DNA from: Myxococcus xanthus
GTDB taxonomy: Bacteria; Myxococcota; Myxococcia; Myxococcales; Myxococcaceae
NCBI RefSeq assembly: GCF_006402735.1
Contig: NZ_CP017174.1
Location: forward strand, 6,862,001-6,926,000
Direction of reading: 5' to 3'
Length of the DNA stretch: 64,000 bases
The notes beneath the pieces were generated by a model, which was given only the letters and a program-made list of their open reading frames with translations, made no database searches and was not told the origin of the DNA. The translations under genes were made by a program, and so were the position numbers. Every line of letters starts with the position of its first letter. Position 1 is the first letter of the stretch. Positions 56,119 to 64,000 of the stretch are shown one piece after another.

Positions 56119-56934
56119 CTAGCCCTGCTGGAGCAGGCCCAGCACGCCCAGCACCTCGGGGTACACCTTGTTGGCGAAGTAACGGCCGCCCGCGACGGTG
56201 AAGTGCACGCCGTCCTCCATGCGCAGGCGCATGGGCTTGCGGAAGCCATCCACCCGGGCCTGACGCAGCGCTCGCCCCTTCGCGTCGGTGAAGAAGGGGC
56301 GCGTGTCCAGGTGCACCGCATCCTGCCGGGAGGAGATGACCTCGCGCTGGAGGGCGCGGATGATGCTCAGCTTCTGCTCGAAGCGCTTGAGCCCCGTGGC
56401 CGGCAGCTCCAACCAGACAATCTTCCGGCCGGGCGAGGAGAGCACGGCCAGGAAGTCATTGATGCGCTGACGGTAGCCGGCCTCCCACTCCGCATGTCCC
56501 CAGTGGATGGCCTTGCCGCCCTTGGTGTCCTGGAGCGACTGTCCGTCGTTGCCCCCGAGGATGACGACGACGACGTCCGGCTGGTGACGCTCCACCTCCT
56601 CGCGGCCCACGTCCATCCAGTCGAAGAAGTCCGGACGGGCCAGGCCCGTGGAGGACTTGGCGCGGCGGGCCGACTGGATGCGCGGGTGCGCGTCCAACTG
56701 GGCCTGGAGGTACTCCCCGAAGCCGGTGGCGATGAGGCTGTCCCCCAGCAGCAGCACCTTGTGCTTGCGCGCCACTTCGGGCGACGGAGCGGGAGCCTCC
56801 GGTGCCGCGGCGGCCGGCGGTACGGCCGTGGGCGCCACGGTGGAGGGCGACGGCTCCTGCACGGAGGCAGCGGGCGCGGGCGTCGCGGAGACAACGAAGA
56901 GGGTGACGAGCAATCGCGTGAGGCGGTTCTGCAT
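56119..56934 (-). CDS. Exported SGNH/GDSL hydrolase (DUF459-like)
   Basis: A 271-residue exported hydrolase. A signal peptide (L-L-V-T-L-F-V-V-S-A-T-P-A-P-A-A) is followed by a Pro/Ala linker, then SGNH blocks: L-L-L-G-D-S-L (block I Ser), G-G-N-D-G (block III Asn) and the C-terminal D-G-V-H-F-T (block V Asp/His). The D-W-M and L-P-A segments resemble the DUF459 group, which are putative cell-envelope acyl- or acetyl-esterases. The long frame upstream of 56934 is a shadow. It follows a separate hydrolase gene upstream on the same strand. Confidence 0.88.
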   Translation of the reverse strand: MQNRLTRLLVTLFVVSATPAPAASVQEPSPSTVAPTAVPPAAAAPEAPAPSPEVARKHKVLLLGDSLIATGFGEYLQAQLDAHPRIQSARRAKSSTGLARPDFFDWMDVGREEVERHQPDVVVVILGGNDGQSLQDTKGGKAIHWGHAEWEAGYRQRINDFLAVLSSPGRKIVWLELPATGLKRFEQKLSIIRALQREVISSRQDAVHLDTRPFFTDAKGRALRQARVDGFRKPMRLRMEDGVHFTVAGGRYFANKVYPEVLGVLGLLQQG

Positions 56935-57022
56935 TGGCGCCCGAAAGGTAGCGATCCCGGCGCCATCCGTACATCCCCCATGTTGGCCCGACGGAGCCCC
57001 GCACCGCCCCTGCCGGGCTGCG

Positions 57023-57790
57023 TCAGGCGGCGCTGCTCTCCACTTCGGGCGCCGCCGCCGCGTCCAGGGCCGCCAACCAGGGCCGCAGGAGCCCCGCGCA
57101 CGCCTCCGGGTGCGTGAAGTAGGGCACATGCCCCGCGCCCCGCAGCAGGTGCCGGGGCGTTCCCGGCGGCAGCGACGCGGCCAGGCGCTCCACCGTGGAC
57201 GGCGGCACCAGCACGTCCCGAGTGCCCTGGATACAGACGCAGGACACGGGCAGCCTGCGCAGCTCCGGTGGGGGCGCCTCGCCCCGGATGGCCAGGGCGC
57301 GATGCCAGGTGGAGCTGCGCTCCAGCGCCGTGGTGGGAACGACTTCGGGCACACGGGCGAAGGACACCGGCGTCCAGGCCGCGAGCCCCGCAGCCACCGC
57401 GCCCGGCCGGGCCCACCGGGCGATGGGGCCCATCATGCCAATGGCGAGCCCGCGCACGCCCAGGTGCTCGGTGCGGGTAAAGGCGCCCAGGAAGGCCACG
57501 CCTCGCGCCGCGCCAGCCGCCGCCAGGTGCGCGGCCACCATGCCCCCGAAGGAGCTGGCCACCACCGCGTCCACCTCCCCCACGGCCCGCAGCACCTGCC
57601 GCGCCAAGGCGCCCGCGCCGCACGCGGCCGCCTCGCCTTCGGGGTACTCCACCAGGATGGGACGGGCCCAGGGTAATAACTGGTGGGCCAGCGCCTGGAA
57701 GCCGGAGCCACGCGCGCCCAGTCCGGGCAGCAGCAGCACCCGAGGCACCCGCCCCTGCCCCCACTCCATCCACTGGACCTCTCGACGCAT
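57023..57790 (-). CDS. Alpha/beta hydrolase
   Basis: A 255-residue alpha/beta-fold hydrolase. The oxyanion region is L-L-L-P-G-L-G-A-R-G-S-G (about 18-29). The nucleophile elbow is A-S-S-F-G-G-M-V-A near residues 78-86, a G-T-R-D-V-L-V Asp segment follows, and the catalytic His is in G-A-G-H-V-P-Y. An AAGGAG Shine-Dalgarno precedes the ATG. It is smaller than YheT-type proteins; the substrate is unknown. It lies between the SGNH gene and the ABC-transporter operon on the same strand. Confidence 0.88.
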   Translation of the reverse strand: MRREVQWMEWGQGRVPRVLLLPGLGARGSGFQALAHQLLPWARPILVEYPEGEAAACGAGALARQVLRAVGEVDAVVASSFGGMVAAHLAAAGAARGVAFLGAFTRTEHLGVRGLAIGMMGPIARWARPGAVAAGLAAWTPVSFARVPEVVPTTALERSSTWHRALAIRGEAPPPELRRLPVSCVCIQGTRDVLVPPSTVERLAASLPPGTPRHLLRGAGHVPYFTHPEACAGLLRPWLAALDAAAAPEVESSAA

Positions 57791-57895
57791 GCCACTCCTT
57801 CGCGGGACGCGGCGAGGAACACCGCCGGTGCGCCGGTTCTGCCCGGCCCGTCCGTCAGCATGCCCGGCGGGCGGGCCGCGATGCCAGTGAGGCGC

Positions 57896-58660
57896 TCAGG
57901 CCCCCAGGGTGCGCAGCGCGGGGACTCGGCCCAGGCCCAGGAAGGCGCGCGTGCGCTCATGGTGTGGATTGGCGAGCACCCGGGCGGGCGGGCCCTCTTC
58001 GATGATGTGCCCACCGTGCAGCACCAACACGCGCGAGGCCAACTCGTACGCGAAGCGCATCTCGTGGGTCACCGCCACCAGGGTGAGGCCGTCCGCGCGC
58101 AACTGCTCCAACAAGTCAATCAGCGCCCCCACCCGCTCCGGATCCAACGCGCTGGTGGGCTCGTCCATCAGCAGCACCTCCGGCTCCATGGCCAGGGCCC
58201 GGGCAATGGCCACCCGCTGCTGCTCGCCGCCGGAGAGTTCGGAGGGGTACGCGTCCTCGCGGTGGGACAGGCCGACCTTCGCCAACAACGCCCGGCCCCG
58301 CTCGTTGGCCTCTTGCCGGCCCACGCCCTTCACGTGCATGGGGGCCTCCGTCACATTGCCCAACGCCGTGCGATGCGCGAACAGGTGCCACTGCTGGAAG
58401 ACGAAGCCGACGCGGCGGCGGATGCGGCGCACCTTCTCGCCCTGCGCGCGGACGTCGCCCGGTGCCAGCGTGTCCGGCCCCACGCGCACCACGCCCCCGT
58501 CGAAGGACTCCAGCCCGTTGAGGCACCGCAGCAGCGTGCTCTTGCCTCCACCAGAGGGGCCCACCAACGCCGTCACCTCGCCCGGGGAGAAGACGGCGTT
58601 GATGCCCTCCAGCACCGGCCGTCCCTCGTAGCGCTTGCTCAGCTTCTCGACTTCAATCAT
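57896..58660 (-). CDS. Amino-acid-type ABC transporter ATPase (GlnQ-like)
   Basis: A 254-residue ATPase: Walker A G-P-S-G-G-G-K-S-T (about 34-42), signature L-S-G-G-E-Q-Q-R-V (about 142-150), Walker B V-L-L-M-D-E-P-T-S-A-L-D-P and the switch His in V-T-H-E-M. It powers the import system encoded by the adjacent fused gene. Its ATG overlaps the stop of the fused gene (ATGA), so the two are translationally coupled. Start at 58660 is fixed by the family; the longer frame upstream overlaps the permease tail. Confidence 0.93.
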   Translation of the reverse strand: MIEVEKLSKRYEGRPVLEGINAVFSPGEVTALVGPSGGGKSTLLRCLNGLESFDGGVVRVGPDTLAPGDVRAQGEKVRRIRRRVGFVFQQWHLFAHRTALGNVTEAPMHVKGVGRQEANERGRALLAKVGLSHREDAYPSELSGGEQQRVAIARALAMEPEVLLMDEPTSALDPERVGALIDLLEQLRADGLTLVAVTHEMRFAYELASRVLVLHGGHIIEEGPPARVLANPHHERTRAFLGLGRVPALRTLGA

Positions 58661-60180
58661 CCGCGCTCCAGCCTCGCTTCCAGGTGCCTCGCCAGCCGGG
58701 ACAAGGGATAGCTCATTGCCAGGTACATCAATGCGCACAACGCGCCAGGTATCAGCCAGCTTCGAACATCCACCGCGGTAATCGTCATCCGCTTCGTGAG
58801 CTCCACCACGGAGATGACGGATACCAGAGAGCTGTCCTTGAGCAGCGCGATGAAGTCGTTCGTCACACCCGGCAGCGCCACCCGGAAGGCCTGGGGGAGG
58901 ATGACCCGCCGCAGCGCCAGCCGCAGGGGCATTCCCAGTGCCATCGCCGCCTCCAGCTGCCCTCGCGGCACGGCCAGCACGCCCGCCCGGTAGACCTCTG
59001 ACTCGTAGGCCGCGTAGTTCAGGCCCAGCCCGAGGATGGCCGCGCTGATGGGGTCCAACCGGAGCACTCCGGCCAGCCCGTAGTAGAGGATGTAGAGCTG
59101 AAGCAGCACCGGCGTGCCGCGAAACAATTCCACGTAGCCGGTGGACAGCCGGGCCGCCCAGCCAGGCCCGTACAACCGCGTCAGCGCCAGCCCCACGCCC
59201 AGGGGAATGGCCAGCACCATGGCGCCCACGGACACCAGCAGCGTCACGCCCGCGGCCTGGAGGAACAGCACCAGCTGTCCCCAGCCCATGCGCGCCGTCT
59301 GCGAGGGCGCCAGCACCTCGCGGGTCTGCGCGTCCGTCCAGTCGACCATGCGCTGCTGTTCGGCGTTGTCGATGCCCCAGCGCTGGAAGATGGCGCGCAG
59401 CTCGCCCGAGCGAGCGATGTTCCCCAGCGCCGTGTCCAGCGCCTCCCGCAGGTCCTCCTCACCTGGCCGCACGGCGATGGCGTAGTAGCCTTCCCCCACG
59501 TCGCCCGCCACCCGGAGCCCTGGACGTGGCTGCCCGTAGCGCTGCGCGATGATGTCGTCCATCAATACGGCGCGCACCCGCCCCTGCCCCAGGTCGATGT
59601 AGGGCTCCTCCACGCCTTCGTAAGGAACCGCCTCCACGCCGCTGCGCTGGAGCAGGTCCCACGCCAGGGAGTTGGCCAGCGTCCCCACCCGCTGGCCCTT
59701 CAGCGCATCCAGCCCGGTGACGGCCGCATCGTCCCGCCGCGCCAGCAAGCGCAGGTGGAAGACGTAGTAGGGCCGCGTGAAGAGGATGCGCCCGGAGCGC
59801 GACGGCGTGACTTCGAGGCCGTTGAGCGCCACGTCGAACGAGCCGCGCTCCAACGAGGGGACCAGGCTGGACCAGTCGTTCTGGACGAACCGGGCCCGAA
59901 CCCCCAGCTCACGCGCCAGGGCCTCCGCCAATTCCACCTCGAAGCCTCGCATGCCCCCGGGTGCGTCCGGGTCCTCCATGGCGTAGGGCTCTCCCCCTTG
60001 GGCATCCGCGCCCCAACGCAGCTCCCCCGTGCGGCGCACCCGCGCCAGTCCCGAGTCCTGTTCCGCGCCACACGCGCTCAGCAGCGCCAGCAGCACCAGC
60101 ACGGAGGGCAGGAGGAATGAAGGCCTTCTTGCCTGGGACAGTGACGGGCTCCTTCTGGCGTGTGTGAAGCCCCCCGACAT
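58657..60180 (-). CDS. Fused amino-acid binding lipoprotein and ABC permease
   Basis: A 507-residue fusion. An N-terminal signal with lipobox L-L-S-A-C (Cys near residue 37) leads to a family 3 solute-binding domain (about 45-275: V-R-R-T-G-E-L-R-W-G-A-D, Y-Y-V-F-H-L-R-L, M-D-D-I-I-A-Q-R-Y-G). From about 290 to the end come five or more transmembrane helices with the permease signature E-L-F-R-G-T-P-V-L-L-Q-L and the coupling loop E-A-A-M-A-L-G-M. Binding protein and permease are usually separate; this fusion pairs with the GlnQ-like ATPase. The ATG at 60180 starts the signal. It probably imports a polar or basic amino acid; specificity is unknown. Confidence 0.92.
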   Translation of the reverse strand: MSGGFTHARRSPSLSQARRPSFLLPSVLVLLALLSACGAEQDSGLARVRRTGELRWGADAQGGEPYAMEDPDAPGGMRGFEVELAEALARELGVRARFVQNDWSSLVPSLERGSFDVALNGLEVTPSRSGRILFTRPYYVFHLRLLARRDDAAVTGLDALKGQRVGTLANSLAWDLLQRSGVEAVPYEGVEEPYIDLGQGRVRAVLMDDIIAQRYGQPRPGLRVAGDVGEGYYAIAVRPGEEDLREALDTALGNIARSGELRAIFQRWGIDNAEQQRMVDWTDAQTREVLAPSQTARMGWGQLVLFLQAAGVTLLVSVGAMVLAIPLGVGLALTRLYGPGWAARLSTGYVELFRGTPVLLQLYILYYGLAGVLRLDPISAAILGLGLNYAAYESEVYRAGVLAVPRGQLEAAMALGMPLRLALRRVILPQAFRVALPGVTNDFIALLKDSSLVSVISVVELTKRMTITAVDVRSWLIPGALCALMYLAMSYPLSRLARHLEARLERG

Positions 60181-60287
60181 ATGCCAGGAGCCGCCCCACC
60201 GCCAGTCGCTCCTGACAGCGCCGCCCCGCACTGGTAGGTCGATGACCATGAGCGGCATTCCGCCGGCTCCCGTACCTGGGGATTTCG

Positions 60288-60704
60288 ATGGCGTGGTGGG
60301 TCTATGCACTGCTCTCCGCGGGCTTCGCGGCACTGACGGCGGTGCTGGCGAAGGTGGGCGTGGAAGGCATTCCGTCCACGCTCGCCACCGCCATCCGCAC
60401 CGTCGTGATTCTGGTGTTCGCCTGGAGCATCTCCCTGGCGCGCGGGGAGCATCACGCCCTGCCTTCCATCAGCCGCAAGACACTCCTCTTCCTGGTGCTC
60501 TCCGGCGTGGCCACGGGCCTGTCGTGGCTGGCCTACTTCCGCGCGCTCCAGCTCGGGCCCGCCTCCCGCGTGGCGCCCCTGGACAAGCTCAGCCTGCCGC
60601 TCACCCTCCTGCTGGCGTTCCTCATCCTCCACGAACCCCTCACGTGGCGGATGGGTGTGGGCGTGACGCTCATGGCCGTGGGTGCATTGCTGACGTTGAA
60701 ATGA
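60288..60704 (+). CDS. EamA-family half-size drug/metabolite transporter
   Basis: A 138-residue membrane protein with one EamA domain: about five hydrophobic helices (residues 5-20, 32-50, 66-84, 95-112, 118-136), beginning W-W-V-Y-A-L-L-S-A-G-F-A-A-L-T. Full EamA proteins have two copies; half-size members work as dimers. It exports small molecules; substrate unknown. It is single and divergent from the transporter operon. Confidence 0.9.
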   Translation: MAWWVYALLSAGFAALTAVLAKVGVEGIPSTLATAIRTVVILVFAWSISLARGEHHALPSISRKTLLFLVLSGVATGLSWLAYFRALQLGPASRVAPLDKLSLPLTLLLAFLILHEPLTWRMGVGVTLMAVGALLTLK

Positions 60705-60840
60705 ACCCCAGGTGCAATGCGGCGAAGCAATCACACCCACCCTGTCGCAGGTGCGCGCATGACCCGGCATTCATTTTCCAGACCCTGGGATTTTCCGTAG
60801 GTGCCCGGTCTAGAGTGCGCGCCCGAGGAGCGACGTTGTC

Positions 60841-61536
60841 ATGGATGCGTTCAAGGTTCTGGTGGTCGACGATGAGCAGCCCATCGCACGCGCGCTGCAG
60901 CGTCTGTTGAAGCGAGAGGGATTCGAGGTCCAGATTGCCTTCAATGGCAACGAGGCGCTGGAGCGGCTGGAAGGATTCAGCCCGGACATCGTCCTGACGG
61001 ATTTCCGGATGCCAGGAATGACGGGCAGCGAACTGCTCCAGCGCCTCAAACGCAGCCATCCGCTGGCCCTGCGCCTCATCATCTCCGGCTATGCGGACTT
61101 CAAGTCCGTGGTGGCCTCCGTGAACGAGGGCGAAATCTGCCGGTTCATCAGCAAGCCCTGGGACGACGCGGAGCTGGTGACGTACCTCAAGGGCCTGCTG
61201 CGGCACCGCGAGACGATGGCGTGCCTCTACGCCCCCTTCCGGGAAGCGCCGGACGGAGTGAACGCGGAGGTGGGTATGTCGGCCGCGTCCATGGTGCTCA
61301 AGGTGCAGGTGGCCGACCCGTCCTTCCCGGCGGACCAGGCCGTTTCGCTCATCGAGCGCTTCGCGGGCCTGCTGGCCGACGACCGCCTCAAGGTGGTGGG
61401 TGGATTGCTCGAGCGCTACGGCGGGCGCCTGTCCTTCATGGCGGACGTCGGTGGTCCCCAGCGGCTCCGGCTGGAGGTGCCGGTGCCCACCCTGGAAACC
61501 GTCAACGCCCTCCGCCCTGGCGCGAGCGACGCCTGA
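60841..61536 (+). CDS. Response regulator with C-terminal unknown domain
   Basis: A 231-residue protein. The receiver domain (about 5-120) has the acidic pair D-D-E, phosphoacceptor Asp in D-I-V-L-T-D-F-R-M-P-G, Ser in L-I-I-S-G-Y and Lys in I-S-K-P-W. The domain ends with a signature (R-F-I-S-K-P-W-D-D-A-E-L) usual for two-component regulators of phosphodiesterase or PAS type. The C-terminal 100 residues have no DNA-binding helix-turn-helix and no recognised catalytic motif. It is unpaired with a kinase here; the PAS-GAF kinase elsewhere in the window is a possible partner (speculative). Confidence 0.9.
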   Translation: MDAFKVLVVDDEQPIARALQRLLKREGFEVQIAFNGNEALERLEGFSPDIVLTDFRMPGMTGSELLQRLKRSHPLALRLIISGYADFKSVVASVNEGEICRFISKPWDDAELVTYLKGLLRHRETMACLYAPFREAPDGVNAEVGMSAASMVLKVQVADPSFPADQAVSLIERFAGLLADDRLKVVGGLLERYGGRLSFMADVGGPQRLRLEVPVPTLETVNALRPGASDA

Positions 61537-61658
61537 CAGCGACACCATCCGCCCGACATCCACACACCAACCTCGCCCGATAACGCATCGCGCCGTCCGA
61601 TTTCACCGAAGGGAATCTCCCCGGCCCGTTCTCACCGTGCGCAGGGGGCAGCCCACCG

Positions 61659-62252
61659 GTGGAACGACACGAGAGCAGGACAACAGAGGGCCCCGCCGCG
61701 CCGGGCGATGGGCACCGCCGTCAATTCGACGCGTTCGCGCGAGCACGGCGGCCGGCGTTGGTTCGAATCGCCCGGCGATTGTGCTCGGGTGGAGCCATCG
61801 ACCCGGAGGACCTGGTGCAGGAGACGCTGGAGCGCGCCTACCGCCACTTCGACAAGCTGGTGGAGGAGAACACGGGGGCGGTGAGCGTCTGGTTGAGCAC
61901 CACGATGAGCAACCGCTTCCTGGACCACTGCCGGCGGCGGCGGACCGAGGTCATGGGCGCGCCCATGCTGCGCCTGGTGCAGGACCTGGACGCCGAAAGC
62001 GAAGCGGCGCCCCAGGAGCGGTGGGAACGCGTGTCTCGCGACGAGTTCCAGCGGGCCATCGACCAGCTGCGCCCGCCGCACCTGCGCGACGCCTATCGCC
62101 TGCACGTCGCGGGGTTGCGGTACCGGGCCATTGCCCAGCAACTCCGCTCGACGGAAGGGACGGTGGGACGGTGGCTCACGGAGGCGCGGCAGGCGCTGCG
62201 CGAGCTGCTGGGCGGCAAGGACGCCTCGCACGAAGGCATGGCTGAATCATGA
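61659..62252 (+). CDS. ECF-type RNA polymerase sigma factor
   Basis: A 197-residue sigma-70 family factor with region 2 (D-P-E-D-L-V-Q-E-T-L-E-R-A-Y-R-H-F) and region 4 (L-R-Y-R-A-I-A-Q-Q-L-R-S-T-E-G-T-V-G-R-W-L). Start is a GTG. Its stop overlaps the start of the zinc-finger/TPR protein (ATGA), the usual arrangement of an ECF sigma factor with its anti-sigma. It directs RNA polymerase to a stress-type regulon; targets unknown. Confidence 0.92.
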   Translation: MERHESRTTEGPAAPGDGHRRQFDAFARARRPALVRIARRLCSGGAIDPEDLVQETLERAYRHFDKLVEENTGAVSVWLSTTMSNRFLDHCRRRRTEVMGAPMLRLVQDLDAESEAAPQERWERVSRDEFQRAIDQLRPPHLRDAYRLHVAGLRYRAIAQQLRSTEGTVGRWLTEARQALRELLGGKDASHEGMAES

Positions 62253-64000
62253 GCAGCGTCTGCGACAACCTGGAGCGTTTCGTCGACGGGGAGATGCTCC
62301 CCGCGGACGCGGAGAACTTCCGCCACCACCTGGCCCGCTGCGCGGCGTGCGAGTCGCGGATGAAGGAGCTGCTCGCCCTGGAGTTGCTCTCCGACGACGC
62401 GCTGAACAGCCCGGGGCCGGAGCGCCTCGGCGCGACTTCGCGCTGGAGGAACAAGTCCTGGCTCATGGTGGTGCCGCTCGCGCTCGCCGCGGGCCTGGCC
62501 GCGCTCGTGCTGGTCCCCCAGACGCAGCCCACCGACGCCGCCCCCGAGCTCTGGCTGGCGGAAGCGGCCACCCGGCCCCTCGAAGTCCGCCTCACCCATC
62601 CCGGCGCGGACGGACACCGGCCCTACCAGGTGATGCGCAGCGGCACGGGCGCCCGGCCCCAGGCCCTGGCGCTGCGCGAGCTGGCCCGGCTGGAGGAAGC
62701 GGCGGACCACCGGGGCATCGCCTCGGCCTTCCTGCTGCGCGGTGACCTGGCCCAGGCCTCCGCGTTCCTCGACAAGCTGCCCGCCTCCGCCGACCTGGAC
62801 ACGGACCGCGCGGCCCTGGCGCTCCAACAGGATGAACCGGAGAAGGCGCTCGTCCTGCTGGAGCGCGCGCTGAAGCGGAAGCCTCGCCATGCCCAGGCGC
62901 TCTGGAACCAGGCGCTGGCGCTCCAGCGGCTCGGCCTGTCACTGCGCGCCGCGGAGTCCTTCGAACAGGTGGCGCAGCTCGGCGAGCGCGGTTGGAGCGA
63001 CGAGGCCGCCCAGCGCGCCCAGGCGCTGCGAAACGCGGCGGAGCAGGAGCGGAAGGACTGGAAGGGCATGCGGCAGGACTGCCAACGCATGGTGGATGGC
63101 GGCGCGCCACTCTCCACCGCGCAGGCGGAGACACTGCCAGGCATGGCGCGCGTGTGCCTCTACAACGCCCTGCGCGCCGCTGCCTCGCCCGAGCGCGTGG
63201 AGTCCCTGCATCCCCTGGCGGTGGTGCTGGACCGCAAGGAGGACGGCACGCACCTGGAAGATGCCCTGCGTCGCACCGCGCGGCGGGACTTCTCCGCACG
63301 CACGCCCCTGGCCAGTGAGTACGCACGCCTCACCCGGGGCGAGGTGAAGGGCGCCGCGCTGGAGTCCTTCCTGTCGCGGCTGCGCGAAGCCCGGCAAGAG
63401 GACCTGCTGCTGGGCGCGCTCGCCTATGCGGACCCGCGCCAGTTCCCGGACGAGTACCGGGCGCTCGCGTTGGAGACGAAGGACCCGTGGTTCGCGCTGC
63501 TGGCCGAGGAGCGGCAGGCCCGGGCGGACGCCCTGGCGGATGCCCCGCAGCGCGCGCGGGAGCGGCTCCAGGCCGCGGTGAAGACGTGCACGGCCTCCGG
63601 GAGGCAGCTGTACCGGTGCATGTTGATGCAGCGGGAGCTGGGGCTGGTGATGGCGCGGCTGCACCGCCCCGTCGATGCACGCGCCCGCTTCGTGGGCGCC
63701 CTGCGCGCCGCGCGCGACAGCCGGGAGTGGGGTTCTCAGCGGAACCTGCTCCAGGACTTGGGACAGGTAGCCCGGACGCAGGGAGACCTGGTGCTGGCCC
63801 GGGCCTACGTGGAGGAGCTGCTGCTCCAGACGCCCGAGGGCTGCGCGGACTCCGAGGTGGCGCTCACCAGCCTGGCGCTCGCGCACCACCGCGCGCTGGA
63901 TGTCGCGGGTGCCCGGGAGCTGCTCGACCGGGCCATCCAGTGCAGTCAAAAGCCCTCCATGGCGCGGCTGGCCCTGCTGGCCGACCTGGCCCGCACGCCC
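62249..64000 (+). CDS. Zinc-finger (anti-sigma-type) TPR protein, cut at right edge
   Basis: The frame opens at 62249, overlapping the sigma stop by 4 bases, and remains open to the window end, so it is partial (at least 584 residues). The N-terminus has the anti-sigma zinc-finger pattern H-H-L-A-R-C-A-A-C (residues 26-34, H-x-x-x-C-x-x-C). A transmembrane helix (M-V-V-P-L-A-L-A-A-G-L-A-A-L-V-L-V, about 75-90) is followed by TPR-like helices (A-L-V-L-L-E-R-A-L-K-R-K-P-R-H-A-Q-A-L-W, R-A-Y-V-E-E-L-L-L-Q-T-P). Comparable myxobacterial proteins often end in a CHAT protease domain; this cannot be seen here. Likely holds the sigma factor at the membrane. Confidence 0.88.
   Translation, partial: MSSVCDNLERFVDGEMLPADAENFRHHLARCAACESRMKELLALELLSDDALNSPGPERLGATSRWRNKSWLMVVPLALAAGLAALVLVPQTQPTDAAPELWLAEAATRPLEVRLTHPGADGHRPYQVMRSGTGARPQALALRELARLEEAADHRGIASAFLLRGDLAQASAFLDKLPASADLDTDRAALALQQDEPEKALVLLERALKRKPRHAQALWNQALALQRLGLSLRAAESFEQVAQLGERGWSDEAAQRAQALRNAAEQERKDWKGMRQDCQRMVDGGAPLSTAQAETLPGMARVCLYNALRAAASPERVESLHPLAVVLDRKEDGTHLEDALRRTARRDFSARTPLASEYARLTRGEVKGAALESFLSRLREARQEDLLLGALAYADPRQFPDEYRALALETKDPWFALLAEERQARADALADAPQRARERLQAAVKTCTASGRQLYRCMLMQRELGLVMARLHRPVDARARFVGALRAARDSREWGSQRNLLQDLGQVARTQGDLVLARAYVEELLLQTPEGCADSEVALTSLALAHHRALDVAGARELLDRAIQCSQKPSMARLALLADLARTP

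Overview
The window looks like chromosomal DNA of a myxobacterium of the Myxococcus/Corallococcus/Pyxidicoccus type. It is GC-rich with strong third-position GC. It carries many lipoproteins with Asp/Ala/Gly-rich linkers, SBBP and carboxypeptidase-regulatory repeat proteins, a DUF1552/DUF1592 pair, a trypsin/STAND/WD40 protein, and a sigma factor overlapping a zinc-finger/TPR protein. Species is an inference from gene style. About 48 genes are supported, plus a patch of decayed genes. No rRNA, tRNA, CRISPR array, IS element or integrase was recognised.

Layout. 1-1960 (+): a cut-off membrane-bound hydroxylase-like gene, a YheT-type hydrolase and a thioesterase, tightly overlapping. 1983-6639 (-): the most interesting block. 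Two tandem paralogues, each with an HExxH metal site and a C-terminal PqqD-like domain, overlap by 4 bases into each other and then into a 50-residue peptide gene with a strong Shine-Dalgarno; an FAD oxidoreductase follows. This reads as a ribosomally synthesised, post-translationally modified peptide (RiPP) locus. 6950-13648: an acetyltransferase, a secreted protease with a lectin domain, a phosphatase, an SDR protein, and an HxlR regulator divergent from a quinone-reductase-like gene. 13744-21181: a giant repeat protein, a GST, a mosaic of pseudogenes (17739-18820), and small genes including a binding-protein-like lipoprotein overlapping a CDF transporter. 21210-24947: two zinc peptidases.

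25218-34902: small lipoproteins, an AT-richer orphan gene, a LysM protein, an acetyltransferase/LysR divergent pair, a spermidine-synthase-like protein, a HelD-like helicase and a PAS/GAF histidine kinase. 35117-44081: a pectinacetylesterase-like protein, a YdjM-like membrane protein, the DUF1552/DUF1592 pair, rpiA, an SBBP propeller and an outer-membrane barrel. 44255-50994: a LysR regulator, then a trypsin-STAND-WD40 protein overlapping a second trypsin-like protease, which resembles known conflict-system architectures. 51002-64000: a beta-helix lipoprotein, an ArsC/Spx protein, an MshEN protein, a polyproline low-complexity protein, a TPR protein, two hydrolases, an amino-acid ABC transporter with fused binding protein and permease, an EamA half-transporter, a response regulator, and a sigma/zinc-finger-TPR pair running off the right edge.

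How genes work together. The clearest functional units are the HExxH/PqqD peptide operon, the HxlR/oxidoreductase switch, the trypsin-STAND pair, the GlnQ-like plus fused permease importer, and the sigma/anti-sigma-like pair. Several hairpins mark transcription-unit ends (9436, 25505, 27425, 36471, 37606, 43259).
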